NCBI GenBank assembly: GCA_003254925.1
Contig: QANZ01013908.1
Span: 1 to 64,000, forward strand
DNA length: 64,000 nucleotides
Reading direction: 5' to 3'
DNA from: Chamaecrista fasciculata
Lineage: Eukaryota > Streptophyta > Magnoliopsida > Fabales > Fabaceae
The position numbers and the translations under genes are program-made. Positions 34,036-45,681 of the stretch are shown here, piece after piece. Positions within the stretch are counted from its first letter, which is position 1. Each line of letters opens with the position of its first letter. Below the pieces are notes generated by a model. The model was not told the DNA's origin, searched no databases, and saw only the letters and a list, made by a program, of their open reading frames with translations.

Positions 34036-34362
34036 TCAATATATATTTGAGGTGAGAGCCCATCCCTTTGCATATTTGAATGGTGAAACATGTGATTGAA
34101 ATCCCTTGCCATGATGAGAAGCAACAATAAGTAGACGAGCACGAAGCCTACCTTTCAAGCATTCCTCAAAGATTAAACCTCCAATGAGCTCTGAAGAATT
34201 TGATTTATTGCTTACAATCTCCACCTTCTTCATCAACTCTTGTAGTTTCTCTTTGCTCATCCTCACCTTCAACCTCACTCCTATTCCTATACCTTCATCA
34301 TCATTCTCTTCTTCCTTTGAGTATTCATCTCTCTTCATCTTCCCCAACCATGTATTTCCCAT
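34036..34362 (-). CDS. Small hypothetical protein, Met-Gly-Asn start, 108 aa
   Basis: Single-exon frame from ATG at 34362 to a stop at 34036. The N-terminus MGNTWLGKMKRDEYS has Gly at position 2 and suits N-myristoylation, so a membrane-peripheral location is possible. Residues about 15-25 are acidic. A basic amphipathic segment follows (VRLKVRMSKEKLQELMKKV, about 29-47), then SSELIGGLIFEECLKGRLRA (about 56-75), which looks like a conserved core of small plant proteins I cannot name. No membrane span or signal peptide. Codon use and the helical pattern favour a real gene over chance. Function unknown. Confidence 0.65.
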   Translation of the reverse strand: MGNTWLGKMKRDEYSKEEENDDEGIGIGVRLKVRMSKEKLQELMKKVEIVSNKSNSSELIGGLIFEECLKGRLRARLLIVASHHGKGFQSHVSPFKYAKGWALTSNIY

Positions 34363-34683
34363 ATTAATTAATTCGATATACTACCAGACAGCGTTCCAAC
34401 TTTCAACAAATAACTAGGGTTTTTTTTTGTAGCTGTTGTTGTTGAGCTATTGTAATTTGTACATGCCATGGGATCTCTCTCATGTGTTTCAATTTAAAGA
34501 CATGTTATGATGTTATGATTTCTTGATTCTAGGTATGTAGACAAATGTACAAGGATCGATGTGTCATGTCGGTGTTTACAGGCGAGCTACCTTTTTCATT
34601 AATTATAGACAGTTACGTATAGTGCTTATGGTTGACTTATGGAGAGAAACCTAGGCAGTTGTATATATATATATACACATCTG

Positions 34684-35006
34684 GCGAAAGTATAAATTTA
34701 GTCTCATATCTTTTTCTCAATTCTCAATTTGCTCCGATATATTTTTTGTTGCATTTTTTGTCCCATATCTTAGTAAAAGGTCCCAATTTAGTTCCATAAT
34801 TTTTGGTCAAGTTGGAGAATTAGTCTCGTATCTTTACAAAAAGTTTCACCGTTAGTTTCTCCTGACCCAAAGATATGAGATCAAATTGGGACATAACCTA
34901 AAGATATAAGATCAAAAGTGCGACAAAAAAGATACAGGACGGCCAAATTGGGAATTGAGCAAAAGATATAAGACCAAATTTACATTTTGACCTTTATATT
35001 TTGTTA
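34684..35006. mobile_element. MITE of the GGTCAAA family
   Basis: Left GGCGAAAGTATAAATTTAGTC pairs with right AATTTACATTTTGACC; GGTCCCAATTTAG and ATGAGATCAAATTGGGAC lie in the arms. Close to 54844-55170 in design. No target duplication found. Confidence 0.7.
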
Positions 35007-35101
35007 ATTAGGATATCCGGCCACATGGTAGATAACAATGACTAATTTTTAATTGGCTTGTAAATTTATAAGATAATTGACTAAAAAATTTAAAATTATT
35101 T

Positions 35102-35612
35102 GGCCAAAGGCCTATTTTGCTCAACATTTTGTTTTGATATCTCAAGTTTTTTCGTTTCTTTTTGGTCCCTCATGTTTGCTCAAGGTTCCGTTTGGGTACC
35201 TCAAGTTTTTTCGTTCCGTTTTGGTACCTCAAGTTTCCAAAAATTTTCACCGTTAGTCCCTGACTCTTTTCTATCAACTTTTTTCATTAAAAAAGATAAA
35301 AAAAATAACTTTCATCTTCAAAAAATTTTGCTCTTTTGCATTAAGGTCCTTCCCTCTTGTAAAAGAGCAAAATTGTAGGGAGATGAAAGTTAGTATTTTC
35401 TTTTTTCTTTAATAGAAAAAGTGAATGGAAAAGAGTCAATGACTAACGGTAAAACTTTTTAAAAACTTGAGGGACCAAAACAGAACGAAAAAAAATTGAC
35501 TGACCAAAACGGAAGTTTGAGCAAACATGTGGGACCAAAATGGAAAAAAAAAACTTGAGGGACCAAAACAAAACTTTAAACAAACATGATAGACCAAAAT
35601 AGGACTTTGGCC
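35102..35612. mobile_element. MULE-type MITE, 511 bp, 9-bp duplication AAATTATTT
   Basis: Termini GGCCAAAGGCCTATTTTG and AAAATAGGACTTTGGCC, flanked by exact AAATTATTT at 35093-35101 and 35613-35621. The arms repeat CCTCAAGTTTTTTCGTT and its inverse several times. Long open frames on both strands are products of this inverted structure. Confidence 0.9.
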
Positions 35613-35621
35613 AAATTATTT

Positions 35622-36328
35622 TATGCCCAAAGTCAAAATTTGAACCTATAACTTTATTTGAAGGTAAATGAGTCCCTACTAACTCTGACCAAAATAGCAC
35701 ATCCATGCATCACACACACCACCTCGCCGATTCATCGACATTCAATCCACGCACAGACACAGTACAAATTTTTCAATGCCAACATTTAATAATGTTTATA
35801 GTTTTCGGTTAGTAGCATCACATCTACATCATAATTAATTAATCAAGTGATTATGTCCAACATAACTATGTGCACAAATAAGAAATAATTGGTAGAGGCA
35901 CCGATATAGGGACTAGACTTCGCAACTAGTTTTCGAGTATTAATTTTGTAATTGAAGAGCGTTAGCATACACATGCAAATGTTTAGTCTAGAATCTTCAA
36001 CGTACGAGTCAAACTATACATTTTCACGTTTAGTCTAGAATCTATATATACATTTGTTAAATTTAAAGTAAATCCCAGTGACGATGTTCCGACATCTTAT
36101 TATTTTGGAAGTTCTGATAGATGTTTGAACAAATAGTGTGTGTAAAGAAATTAAAAATAACGTGAGAGTTATCAAATAGGTGTCATGTGATGCATAATAT
36201 TGCATATGCTCGATCGTATCTAAAACAGCTTGATCCTTGGATATATAGGTTAGCCCATGTTTTGATTAGGATTTAAAGAACGATGAACTGGTTAGTAGTT
36301 AGTAGTTGGGCCTGAAAGGCGGTGACAG

Positions 36329-36364
<36 letters not shown>

Positions 36365-36398
36365 CAACATGTGATGAGAAAGCCATGAAATCATGAAG
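35622..36398. other. Non-coding DNA left of the copia element
   Basis: No gene seen. A (TA)n run of about 28 bases lies at 36334-36361. Confidence 0.5.
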
Positions 36399-36403
36399 TC
36401 TCT

Positions 36404-36652
36404 TGAAGACACGTGTACAGTTGTAGATATTTTCTGGTGTAACTTTTATGTGCTGTATAGGATAATTTCTGTAAATAGTTGTTAATTAGTTTTCAGGTTA
36501 GTTTTGAGTTTGTTTTCATTTAGTTAGCCTACCCACAGCTGGAGATGTATATATATTGTTATTCTGTGATTAATAAAGATTGATTTTCCCTAAATCCATT
36601 TTTCCCTTTCGTCTTGCTCTCTGTTTTCTACTATTGTGCTCATACTTTCTCA
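36404..36652 (+). repeat. 5' LTR of the copia element
   Basis: Starts TGAAGACACG and ends ACTTTCTCA (TG...CA). Contains a TATATATATTG promoter-like stretch and ATTAATAAAG near the 3' side. Identical by reading to the 3' LTR. Confidence 0.97.
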
Positions 36653-36664
36653 TGGTATCAGAGC
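36653..36664 (+). other. Primer-binding site, initiator Met tRNA
   Basis: TGGTATCAGAGC directly follows the LTR. This is the usual plant LTR-element site complementary to the 3' end of initiator tRNA-Met, priming minus-strand DNA synthesis. Confidence 0.95.
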
Positions 36665-36707
36665 ATTTCATACGATCCAATACCTAATTTCTTTCACTGC
36701 TTCTTCA

Positions 36708-39700
36708 ATGGAGATCTCAGCTACTTCCGCTACTGCTTCTGCTACTCGCAGTGCTACTTCTGATGGTGTTTCTGCTGCCTTAAGCCGTAAAGATCCGCTT
36801 TATCTTCATTCATCGGACAATCCAGGCATTCATCTTGTTTCTCATCCACTTACCATGACTAACTACACGATCTAAAAGCGTTCGATGCGCATTGCATTAA
36901 ACGCTAAGAACAAATTGAGTTTCGTTGAAGGACGCTGCCTCAAGCCTGCGGATGAGTCTTCAGAAGATTTTCTGACCTGGAGCTTCGTTGATTCCATGGT
37001 TACCTCATGGATCTTGAATGCTATGTCTAAAGATCTATCGGAAGCGTACATTTACGCTACTTCTGCTCGACATCTTTGGTCCGAATTAGACGAGAAATTT
37101 GGACAGAAAGATAAGCTACGTGTCTTCAATCTAAGGAAACAATTGCAGAATACTAAGCAAGGTACCGATTCTCTTGCTGTCTATTCCAATAATTTGCGTA
37201 AACTTTGGGAAGAACTCAATTGTCTTGAGCCTCGTCCTCCATGTAGCTGTGATGCTCAACAATTTCTTGATGAAAATGCTGTTTCTGCTCAAGTCATGCA
37301 GTTTCTGATGGGATTACATGAATCCTATGATGCTGTGACTAGTACTGTGTTGATGATGGATCCTCTTCCATCTTTTAATAAGGCTTACTCAATTGTTTCT
37401 AGAATTGAGAATCAGCGTCTTACTAATCCCTCTGATATTACGATATCTGAGCATAGTTCTCTGGCAGCGAAGTTTTCTACTACACAGAAAAATTTCTCTG
37501 ATTCTAAAAATTTTTCTAAGAAAAAGGATATGAAGAAAGCTGATCGATATTGTACGCATTGTCATAAAACTGGTCATTTAGAGGAAGCCTGTTTTAAAAA
37601 GCATGGCTATCCGGACTGGTTCAAGGAGTTGCAAGGCCAAAACTCTAAGACTGGCAAGGATTTTGTCAATAACATAGCACATACTTCATCTGATGGTGAT
37701 TCAGTTAAGGATGCAAGTTCTTCTGATATGAATAGTCTTTCTGAGTTGATTGCTCAGATGCAGCATTTCATCAAAGGCAAATCTGTGATTGAGGCTACTC
37801 CTTTGAACACTAGTTGTTTCACGGATTTTGCAGGTAATATTACTCAGCCTTCTTCTTTTGTGTTACATAATCGTGATTGGATAATTGACTCTGGTGCTTC
37901 CTGCCATATTTCTGGTGATATTTCTTTATTCACTAATCTTGTGCCTATTTCTGGAAAGAGTAATGTTATCTTGCCTGATGGAACTGTTAGACAAGTTACA
38001 AAAATTGGTGATGTTGTTCTTACTCCAGCAATTACTCTCAAATCAGTATTTTTTGTTCCTGGCTTCAAGTTTAATCTAATCTCTGTTCATAGACTTGCAG
38101 CCAATACTGGTTTGATGTTTACTTTTGATTCTTCTGGATGCACTGTGCAGGACCAGAAGAGTAAGGTACTTCTAGCTTCAGGCAGAGTGGACAGACATTT
38201 GTATAAGCTGCAGAATGTTCCTAGTTCTGTTAATGTCTTTTCTTCACAGTTTCATAAACATTGCTCTTTTGCTTGTACTACTGCTGATAATTCTGTTTGT
38301 TGGCACAATAGGTTAGGCCACCCTAGTAGTGTGGTTCTGAATAAGTTGAAATTGTTTGATAAAACTGTAGTGCTGGATGTTTGTGAGGCTTGTCAAACTG
38401 CTAAGCAAACACGATTACCATTTGGTCATAGTTCTATTAACACTACTACTAGTTTTGAATTGATTCATCTTGATGTTTGGGGACCCTATCATCTTCCTTC
38501 TATTTCTGGTGCTAGGTTCTTTTTGACCATTGTAGATGATTACACAAGAGCTGTTTGGACTTTTCTTCTTCATACTAAATCCCAAGTGCCCCAATTACTC
38601 ACTAATTTTGTGAAATATGTTCAGAATCATTATCATACTACTGTTAAGACTATTCGTTCAGATAATGGTACTGAATTTTTAAGTAGAGAGTGTCAACATC
38701 TTTTGCATAGTCATGGCATAGTACATCAGAGAAGTTGTGTTTATACTCCACAACAGAATGGTGTTGTGGAGAGGAAGCATCGGCATTTAGTTCAGGTTGC
38801 TCGTGCCATTTTGCATCATGCTAGATTGCCACAATGTTTTTGGGGAGAAGCTATTCTTACTGCTACATATTTGATTAATCGTTTGCCTAGTTCTGTTCTT
38901 GATTGGGATTGTCCTTATCAAAGATTAACTCAGTCTGTTCCAGATTACTCTAGATTGAAGATTTTTGGCTGTTTATGCTATGCTTCTACTGTTCCCATTG
39001 CTCGAAAGAAATTTGATGATAGAGCAGATAAGTGTATTTTCTTAGGATATGTTCCTAATTGTAAAGGTTACAAATGCTATGATTTAGTTGATCAGAAAAT
39101 CATTATCAGTAGAGATGTTATTTTCTTTGAAAATCATTTTCCTTATCATGATTCTTTGTCTCCTAATACTTCCAATATTCCTTTGCCATGTGTCATTGAT
39201 GATCATTTTGATTCATCAATTCCTTTAAATCCCACTGTTCTTCCTGTTTCTTCTTCTTCTTCTCCTGATATTGTGTCATCTTCCAACACTATTTCTCCTC
39301 TTCCTTCTTCTTCCACAGATATTGTCTTATCCCAAAATACTTCTCCGCAATCTTCTTCTTCACTAGTTTCTAATTCTTTACCCGTTGTTCCTACAAGGAA
39401 AAGTACCCGTATAAAAACTCAACCTCCTTGGATGAAAGACTTTGTTACTTGTTCTATTCATTATCCTACTGCTCATACTCCTCCTTCTTTTCCTTTTCTT
39501 TATCCCACTTTATTCTCTGCTGACTATCTTCACTTCTTGGGAAATATTTCTGCTATAACAGAACCTAAAAGTTATTCTGAAGCCCAGCATTCTGCAGATT
39601 GGCAGCACGCCATGACAAAAGAAATTCTTGCTTTGGAAGGCAATCATACTTGGGATTTAGTGCCTTTACCTCCAGGGAAGAAACCCATTGGTTGTAAGTG

Positions 39701-41105
39701 GGTATATAAGGTAAAATTGAAGGCTGATGGTACTGTGGAAAGGTATAAAGCCCGACTAGTAGCAAAAGGTTTTAACCAAATTGAAGGATTGGATTACAAT
39801 GACAGTTTTTCTCCTGTGGCAAAGAATGTTACTGTGCGCATATTATTAGCTTTGGCAGCTTCTAAAGGATGGCCTTTACATCAATTTGATGTTAATAATG
39901 CCTTCCTTCATGGCTTTATTGATGAAGACATTTATATGTTACCTCCTCCAGGATACTCTAAGGCTTCCTCAGGATTGGTTTGTAAATTGAAAAGGAGTCT
40001 CTATGGGCTCAAACAAGCTTCTAGGCAATGGAATTTTGAGATTACTTCCAAACTTACAGCAGCTGGTTTTGTTCAATCTCCTCATGAGCATTGTCTTTTC
40101 ACAAAGGGTACTGGTTCTACTTTTATTGCTCTTCTCATATATGTTGATGATATCCTTATTACAAGTCCATCATTGCAACTTATTACCTCTGTCAAGAATT
40201 TTTTGCATAGTCAGTTTACTATAAAGGATTTAGGTCCTGCAAAATATTACTTGGGATTGGAAATAGCTCGTTCTTCAGCTGGTATGTACATTAATCAGCG
40301 CAAATATGTCCTTGATCTCATTTCTGATGCTGGTTTGATGGGTGCTAAACCAGCTAGTACTCCAATGGTGAAATCACCACAGTTTGATACTACTAAATCT
40401 GCTTTGCTGTCGGATCCTAGCAAGTATCGCAGAGTAATCGGTCGCTTACTTTACCTTGGATTTACTAGACCCGATATCACTTTTGCCACTCAACAACTCA
40501 GTCAATATGTTCATGCTCCTTATGAATGTCATTGGCAAGCAGCTATACATGTTCTTCGGTATTTGAAGGGTGATCCAGCTAAAGGCTTGTTTTATTCTTA
40601 TGACCCGACTTCCTCTTTATCATTGCAGGCATTTTGTGATGCTGATTGGGCCACATGCCCAGACACTCGTCGGTCAATTACAGGCTATAGCATCTTCTTT
40701 GGTACCAATTTTATTTCTTGGAAGTCCAAGAAAAAAGTTACAGTCTCTAGAAGTTCTGCTGAAGCCGAGTATCGTGCCTTATCTACCACAGTTTGTGAGT
40801 TATTGTGGATATCTTACTTGCTTAAGGATTTGCAACTTTCTGTCATCACTCCAATACCCTTGTGGTGTGACAGTCAAGCTGCTTTACATATAGTTGCTAA
40901 CCCTGTCTTCCATGAGCGCACAAAGCATTTGGCAATTGATTGCCATTTGGTTAGAGATCAGTATAAGCTTGGCTTTGTTCATCCTCAACATGTTTCCTCT
41001 GCTTGTCAACTTGCTGATTTCTTCACTAAAGCACTTCCTGGTCCTCGTTTTGATCATCTTCTTTCCAAGTTGGGACTGCGCAATTTACAACAGTCTCCAA
41101 CTTGA
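36708..41105 (+). pseudogene. Copia Gag-Pol polyprotein with one in-frame stop
   Basis: ATG at 36708 (MEISATSATA) opens the gag N-terminal region LHSSDNPG...NYT, which hits TAA at 36873-36875. The same frame resumes as KRSMRIALNAKNK and stays open for 1406 codons from ATG 36885. In that numbering: CCHC knuckle CTHCHKTGHLEEAC at about 223-236; protease DSGAS at 335; integrase HHCC from His 474, catalytic Asp 530, Asp 593, Glu 629 (35 residues between the last two); RT with QFDVNNAFLHG and YVDD at 1086-1089; RNase H with DADWA at 1252, SSAEAEY and WCDSQAA. Everything except the stop looks functional. Whether downstream initiation gives a working Gag is unknown. Confidence 0.95.
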
Positions 41106-41112
41106 GGGGGGG
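41104..41112 (+). other. Polypurine tract
   Basis: GAGGGGGGG ends one base before the 3' LTR and overlaps the polyprotein stop codon. It primes plus-strand synthesis. Confidence 0.9.
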
Positions 41113-41113
41113 C

Positions 41114-41362
41114 TGAAGACACGTGTACAGTTGTAGATATTTTCTGGTGTAACTTTTATGTGCTGTATAGGATAATTTCTGTAAATAGTTGTTAATTAGT
41201 TTTCAGGTTAGTTTTGAGTTTGTTTTCATTTAGTTAGCCTACCCACAGCTGGAGATGTATATATATTGTTATTCTGTGATTAATAAAGATTGATTTTCCC
41301 TAAATCCATTTTTCCCTTTCGTCTTGCTCTCTGTTTTCTACTATTGTGCTCATACTTTCTCA
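41114..41362 (+). repeat. 3' LTR of the copia element
   Basis: Same 249 bases as the 5' LTR; followed by the TCTCT target duplication. Confidence 0.97.
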
Positions 41363-41367
41363 TCTCT

Positions 41368-42655
41368 CATAAATATCCACTTCATTTGGAGGTCATTTGG
41401 AGGTTAAAATAAAAATATTACATGAAAAGTATTATGTGACATAAATAGATGATTGGTGATCAAATAATTAGTTATCGTTTTCAACGGTAGATATTCTAGT
41501 TTATATCAAAAACAAAAATCCACTTCAAGAAATTAATCCCTAAATGAAACATTTGAATTTTGAAGTCATGAGGATCAATTCAGTAATGATAATTAAGATG
41601 AACAAGTCTAAACATTTTTTCTCTCAACATCAATTTGCTCATATTCTTTTTGGATTGCCTAATTTTCATCTATGGATCAAAGTTCCAATATAAAGCACAA
41701 TATTCAACTGGAGGCCCAACAATATGTGGGTTTGTTGTAGTTCTGGAAAGCCCATATTACCGTGTACTAAGTACTAGGGCCCAAAATGATTAGAACTTCG
41801 ATTGAAGCCCAGTGAGAATATCATTGGGTCTTTCTTTTTAATAAGATCTTTCTTTTTGCAACGTTATTGTTAGGGCCCAGTAAGATCATCATTGGTCAAA
41901 GTATAAACTTAATATAGTTTTTTTTGCGAAAGTACCATTTTGGTCCTCAAACTTTACACTAACTATTAATTTTGTTTCAAATCATTTTTTGCGTTCAATT
42001 TCGTTCTTAATATTTCACATTTTGGTCAATTTTATCTTTTGAATAACTTCTTTCAATAAATTAAAAAAAGACTCCATCATGTTTTTTAATCTAAGCTAGA
42101 ATTTAAGTTATTTTTCTAATAATTTTACATTACGCGTCATTATATTAGCTACATAAATTTTTATTTTTTCAATTCTGCTTTTTACAAGTTAGAATAGAAA
42201 TAGAAAATGATTCAAGATTCTCTAATAAAAAATTTATTTTTGAACTGTTTTTTTTTTTAGAAAAGAAAATATTAATAGATTACTTTCTCATAAAAAAACA
42301 ATTAGTAAAATTAGAAGCAAAGATTAAAAAATTGATTGATTAGACCAAATCAAATAGGCCACACCTCACCAATAATTTCAACCTTATGAAGTTAATTAAG
42401 TGGTTCTAATTGGAGAAGAGGAAGACCGATTGTGGCAACATATTATATAATTAATAATGTGAAAATAACAAATATATATATATATATATCGAAGACAACA
42501 TATTATAAGTTAGGAACAAATTACAGCAATTCGATTATATTCTCCTATCAGAAGATTTTGTTATAGTCTAGCTATCAGTGAATATATTCTAAGAATTTTG
42601 GTCTTTTCCACATGAGACGATGGACTAAGAAAGCTGCATTGTTGGTAATGACATA
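41368..42655. other. Non-coding DNA
   Basis: MITE-like phrases near 41895-42030 (GTCAAAGTATAAACTTAAT, TTTGGTCCTCAAACTTT) suggest one arm of a degraded GGTCAAA-family element. (TA)n at about 42473-42490. No gene. Confidence 0.45.
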
Positions 42656-42659
42656 TATG

Positions 42660-42930
42660 ATACTAGGGGCTTTGCTTGCCTTAACGGGCACACAAATATT
42701 AGGGATCAAAATGAAATTGATGGTAAACATTATGGATCTAAGTGAAGTTTTTGCCATATAATTAAAGACAATGGACGTGGATTGGTTTTTGTTTCTTTTT
42801 TTTTTATTGTATGTATATTTTAAATTATAAGATGTATTATGTTTAAGATAATTTATTTTATACTATAGTTTAAAAGACCGACTACCAGAAAGAGATAGAT
42901 TCATATAATATAAGATATACCCACAATCAT
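42660..42930. repeat. Dispersed repeat, partner of 11800-12146
   Basis: GGGGCTTTGCTTGCCTTAAC near 42665, then TTTAAGATAATTTATTTTAT near 42850 and ATATAATATAAGATATA near 42905, parallel the 11.8-12.9 kb locus in order and orientation. Here it is not interrupted by a MITE. Class unknown. Confidence 0.55.
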
Positions 42931-43320
42931 ATAGACAAAATGTAATTTTTCTTTTTTGGCCTGGGACACAATGTAATTTAATTGTCAACAATTTCTAGCT
43001 CGCATGTTGAAATTTGACGATATCGTTTTAAATTTGTGTGCTAAAATATTATGTTTATATACGATTATAGTTATAGTAGAGGATGCTATTTATCCTAAAT
43101 GTTTAAGACAATTTAGTGTAGTAGCGCCATATATCATATGCTCATACGTATTAACTTATTTATCTAACAACGTGATTTTTTTTTTTAATTTCCTACATTT
43201 AAAATCTAGATCTTTAATTTACTCTCAAATTCATGAAGACTAGCTAGCTAATAAGAAATTAACAAAAGCCTTCTATACAATTCAGTGAATACAAATTATC
43301 ACAACTTTAATTTGAAGTAA

Positions 43321-43848
43321 GTGATGTGTGAAGATAATGATTTTCTGAAACTAAATGTTGATGGTTCGGCAAAAAATAACCTAATTGGTGCAGGTGGAAC
43401 CTTGAGAGATTGTTATGGTAATTGGATTGCAGGTTTTAGTGCTTTTGTAGGTCATGGCACCTCCCTCACTGCTGAACTTTGGGGCATCATAAAAGGAATT
43501 GAACTTGCACTCTCTTTAAACTTCAAGAAACTCATTATTGAAACGGATTCTCTAGTTTCCAAACATCTAATCACTTCTTTTTCAGAATTTGATCATCACC
43601 CTCTCTCCACTTTAATTGCCAATTGCAGATACCTTATCACTCAACTGGATGAATGCAAACTTCAACATGTTTTGAGAGAAGCCAACTCCTGTGCTGATGC
43701 TTTGGCAAATCATGGGAGAAGATCACAGCTTCTTTTCACAGTTTTTGACAAACTTCCTCCCTTCTTATCCCTCCTATTTCTTTCTGACTTTATGGAAATA
43801 GGTGTTGTAAGAGGCCCTAAAAAACTTTTGATGAGGAAGCCTCCATAG
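43321..43848 (+). CDS. Intact RNase H frame of a truncated LINE
   Basis: 175-codon open frame with its own ATG. It has the RNase H core: LNVDGSA (Asp), LTAELWGIIKGIELAL (Glu), IIETDSL (Asp), and the late REANSCADALANHG segment seen in plant RNase H domains. The C-terminus ends LMRKPP before TAG, as in the longer LINE copy (SRKKPP). No stop or frameshift is seen, and Ala-Asp is kept where the longer copy has Ala-Tyr (SCAYALANHG). Probably a TE remnant rather than a host gene, but it could encode a stand-alone RNase H-like polypeptide if transcribed. Confidence 0.7.
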   Translation: MMCEDNDFLKLNVDGSAKNNLIGAGGTLRDCYGNWIAGFSAFVGHGTSLTAELWGIIKGIELALSLNFKKLIIETDSLVSKHLITSFSEFDHHPLSTLIANCRYLITQLDECKLQHVLREANSCADALANHGRRSQLLFTVFDKLPPFLSLLFLSDFMEIGVVRGPKKLLMRKPP

Positions 43849-44035
43849 ATGGAGTTTTTTATCTTGTTTTTGTTAGTTGTTTCTGTCTTGTTCTTGCTCT
43901 AAGTCTTCTGTCTTGTTCATGTTCTATGTTTTCTGTCTTGTTCATGTTCTCTTTAGGATCTATGTTGTACCTCTTAGATTGTTGTTGTAATTATGTTGTT
44001 CTTTAATGGATTTACTCAGTTTTACCAAAAAAAAA
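43327..44035 (+). mobile_element. 5'-truncated LINE copy, RNase H end only
   Basis: From about 43327 the DNA parallels the LINE at 29870-30539: the same RNase H frame, a 3' UTR beginning ATGGAGTTTTTT, and the tail ACTCAGTTTTACC plus A run (44027-44035). 5' truncation is typical of L1 insertions. No clear target duplication was found. Confidence 0.85.
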
Positions 44036-44039
44036 TACT

Positions 44040-45670
44040 AGTTAACACAGTAGGGAACAAAAATGCTGAATCTGTTCAATATATATGAAAGAATATTAGG
44101 TACAAATATACATTAACAATTCAACATTCATGCATGCATGTTTCTCATTTAAGTATATTGTTGCTTTTCATCAGGCCAAAAAAAAGGATATTGTTGCTTC
44201 CTTTCTGACTAAAACTCAGACTATGAGATTTACATATTGAGAAATTGGATGAATTAAAAGAGACGTAGGCAGCTAGCTAGTTAATTATAGAGTAGAGACC
44301 TAAGAAAATGAGTACTTGTCAATTTTATGGATCTTCAAAGTCTAACAAATAGTTGGATAGTACAAATCAGGAAGGTGACTTTATCGTTCGTGTTTTTGGC
44401 ATATACTTAATTTGGGCCACTTTGTCTTCTATTGTGTTAGACGATAAAATTAACTTTACCCAAAAAAAAAAATATTGTATCAATTAATTGCATCTAGTCA
44501 TCTACCATTTCATGAGTGAATTACAATATTTTTTGTATAATTTAATATCTTGTTTTTTAAACGACAAAAGTTATAAAATGTCTTTTACAGAGTATTCCAT
44601 AACACATATCGTACTAATTAATTCAATAATGTCAAAGTTTAACACAACAATGCAATTCATGCATTGCGCATGCCTAAATGCAAAACCAACCTGACCATTA
44701 TTTATGTAACAAACCTTTTTCTGAATAAAAAATTGCAATGTGTAAACTACGATCATGTTACTTAATATTGACTAATGCACATTAATACTTAGACACTAAT
44801 AGACAAGACTGCCTTCAGAACAAAGAAATATCTTAGAATGTCCTCAAAACGGCTAAAATTTTGACCACCAAAAGTCACAATTATAGAAAATCTTCCAGAG
44901 AATTGGTGCATTCGTTAGACTAATCTACTCATCACGTAATTGAAACAAGACGTGTACAACTTACTAATTAATTAGGAAATGATTGAACTATATAATGAAT
45001 ATAAGGGTTTTACATTTGTTTGCATCTGCTAATTATTTGAGGGTGGTTCAAAAATATTTGTGAACATCATCGATCTCGTTTTATCTTTTTCAATGATCCA
45101 TGGATAATTGGTTAGAAGAAATCAATATACAAGGAATTGTTAGTTTGTTACAATAAGTAAAGTGTACGTAAATTTAACATGAAATATTGTGGTTATTACT
45201 AAAAAAAATTGTCAAAATTTTAGCTCATCCAATTCCATATTCAACTGAAATATAGAACCATCAAGGTTGTGTTTGAATAGTAGCATTTCAAATTTTATGA
45301 GATTTTAAATATTATAAATTTGAATTCTCACAATTTTAATTTTTTATATTTGAAATAACTTATTTAGTTAAAAATAAAGAATTTAAATTATTGTGATTTA
45401 AATGTTAGTAATTAAAATATTTTACTTGGATTGGTCAATTAATTTCAGAATTTGTTATTCAACGAAACTTTAAAACTACAAATGGCGATGAATAATAATA
45501 ATAATAATAAGCTATGATATAATATCTTGCTATAATAAAAGGAAAAATATGTCTAAATATAAATAAATGTGTCATGTGGATTAGTAGTGTTTCATCGTGT
45601 TTGGAAGTAAGATGTTTTGTCAAATTTTTAACTTTTGCAATGAATTTAAAAAAACGCTAAAATACACTCA
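44040..45670. other. Non-coding AT-rich DNA
   Basis: No gene seen. Near 44450 the phrase ATTAACTTTACCC followed by an A run resembles the LINE/SINE tails and may be an old retroposon end. (AAT)n at about 45492-45511. Confidence 0.45.
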
Positions 45671-45681
45671 AGACATATAAG

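Larger units (their letters stand above)
36404..41362 (+). mobile_element. Ty1/copia retrotransposon, near-intact
   Basis: 4959 bp with two 249-bp LTRs that read as identical, a primer-binding site, a polypurine tract and a 5-bp target duplication TCTCT (36399-36403 and 41363-41367). Internal order is gag, protease, integrase, RT, RNase H, with integrase before RT as in Pseudoviridae/copia. Identical LTRs imply a very recent insertion. The only visible defect is one stop in gag. Confidence 0.97.

Noticed and set aside
24700-36361. Long (TA)n runs as origins or matrix attachment sites
   Set aside because: AT runs are spread over the whole window and give no specific evidence for such roles.
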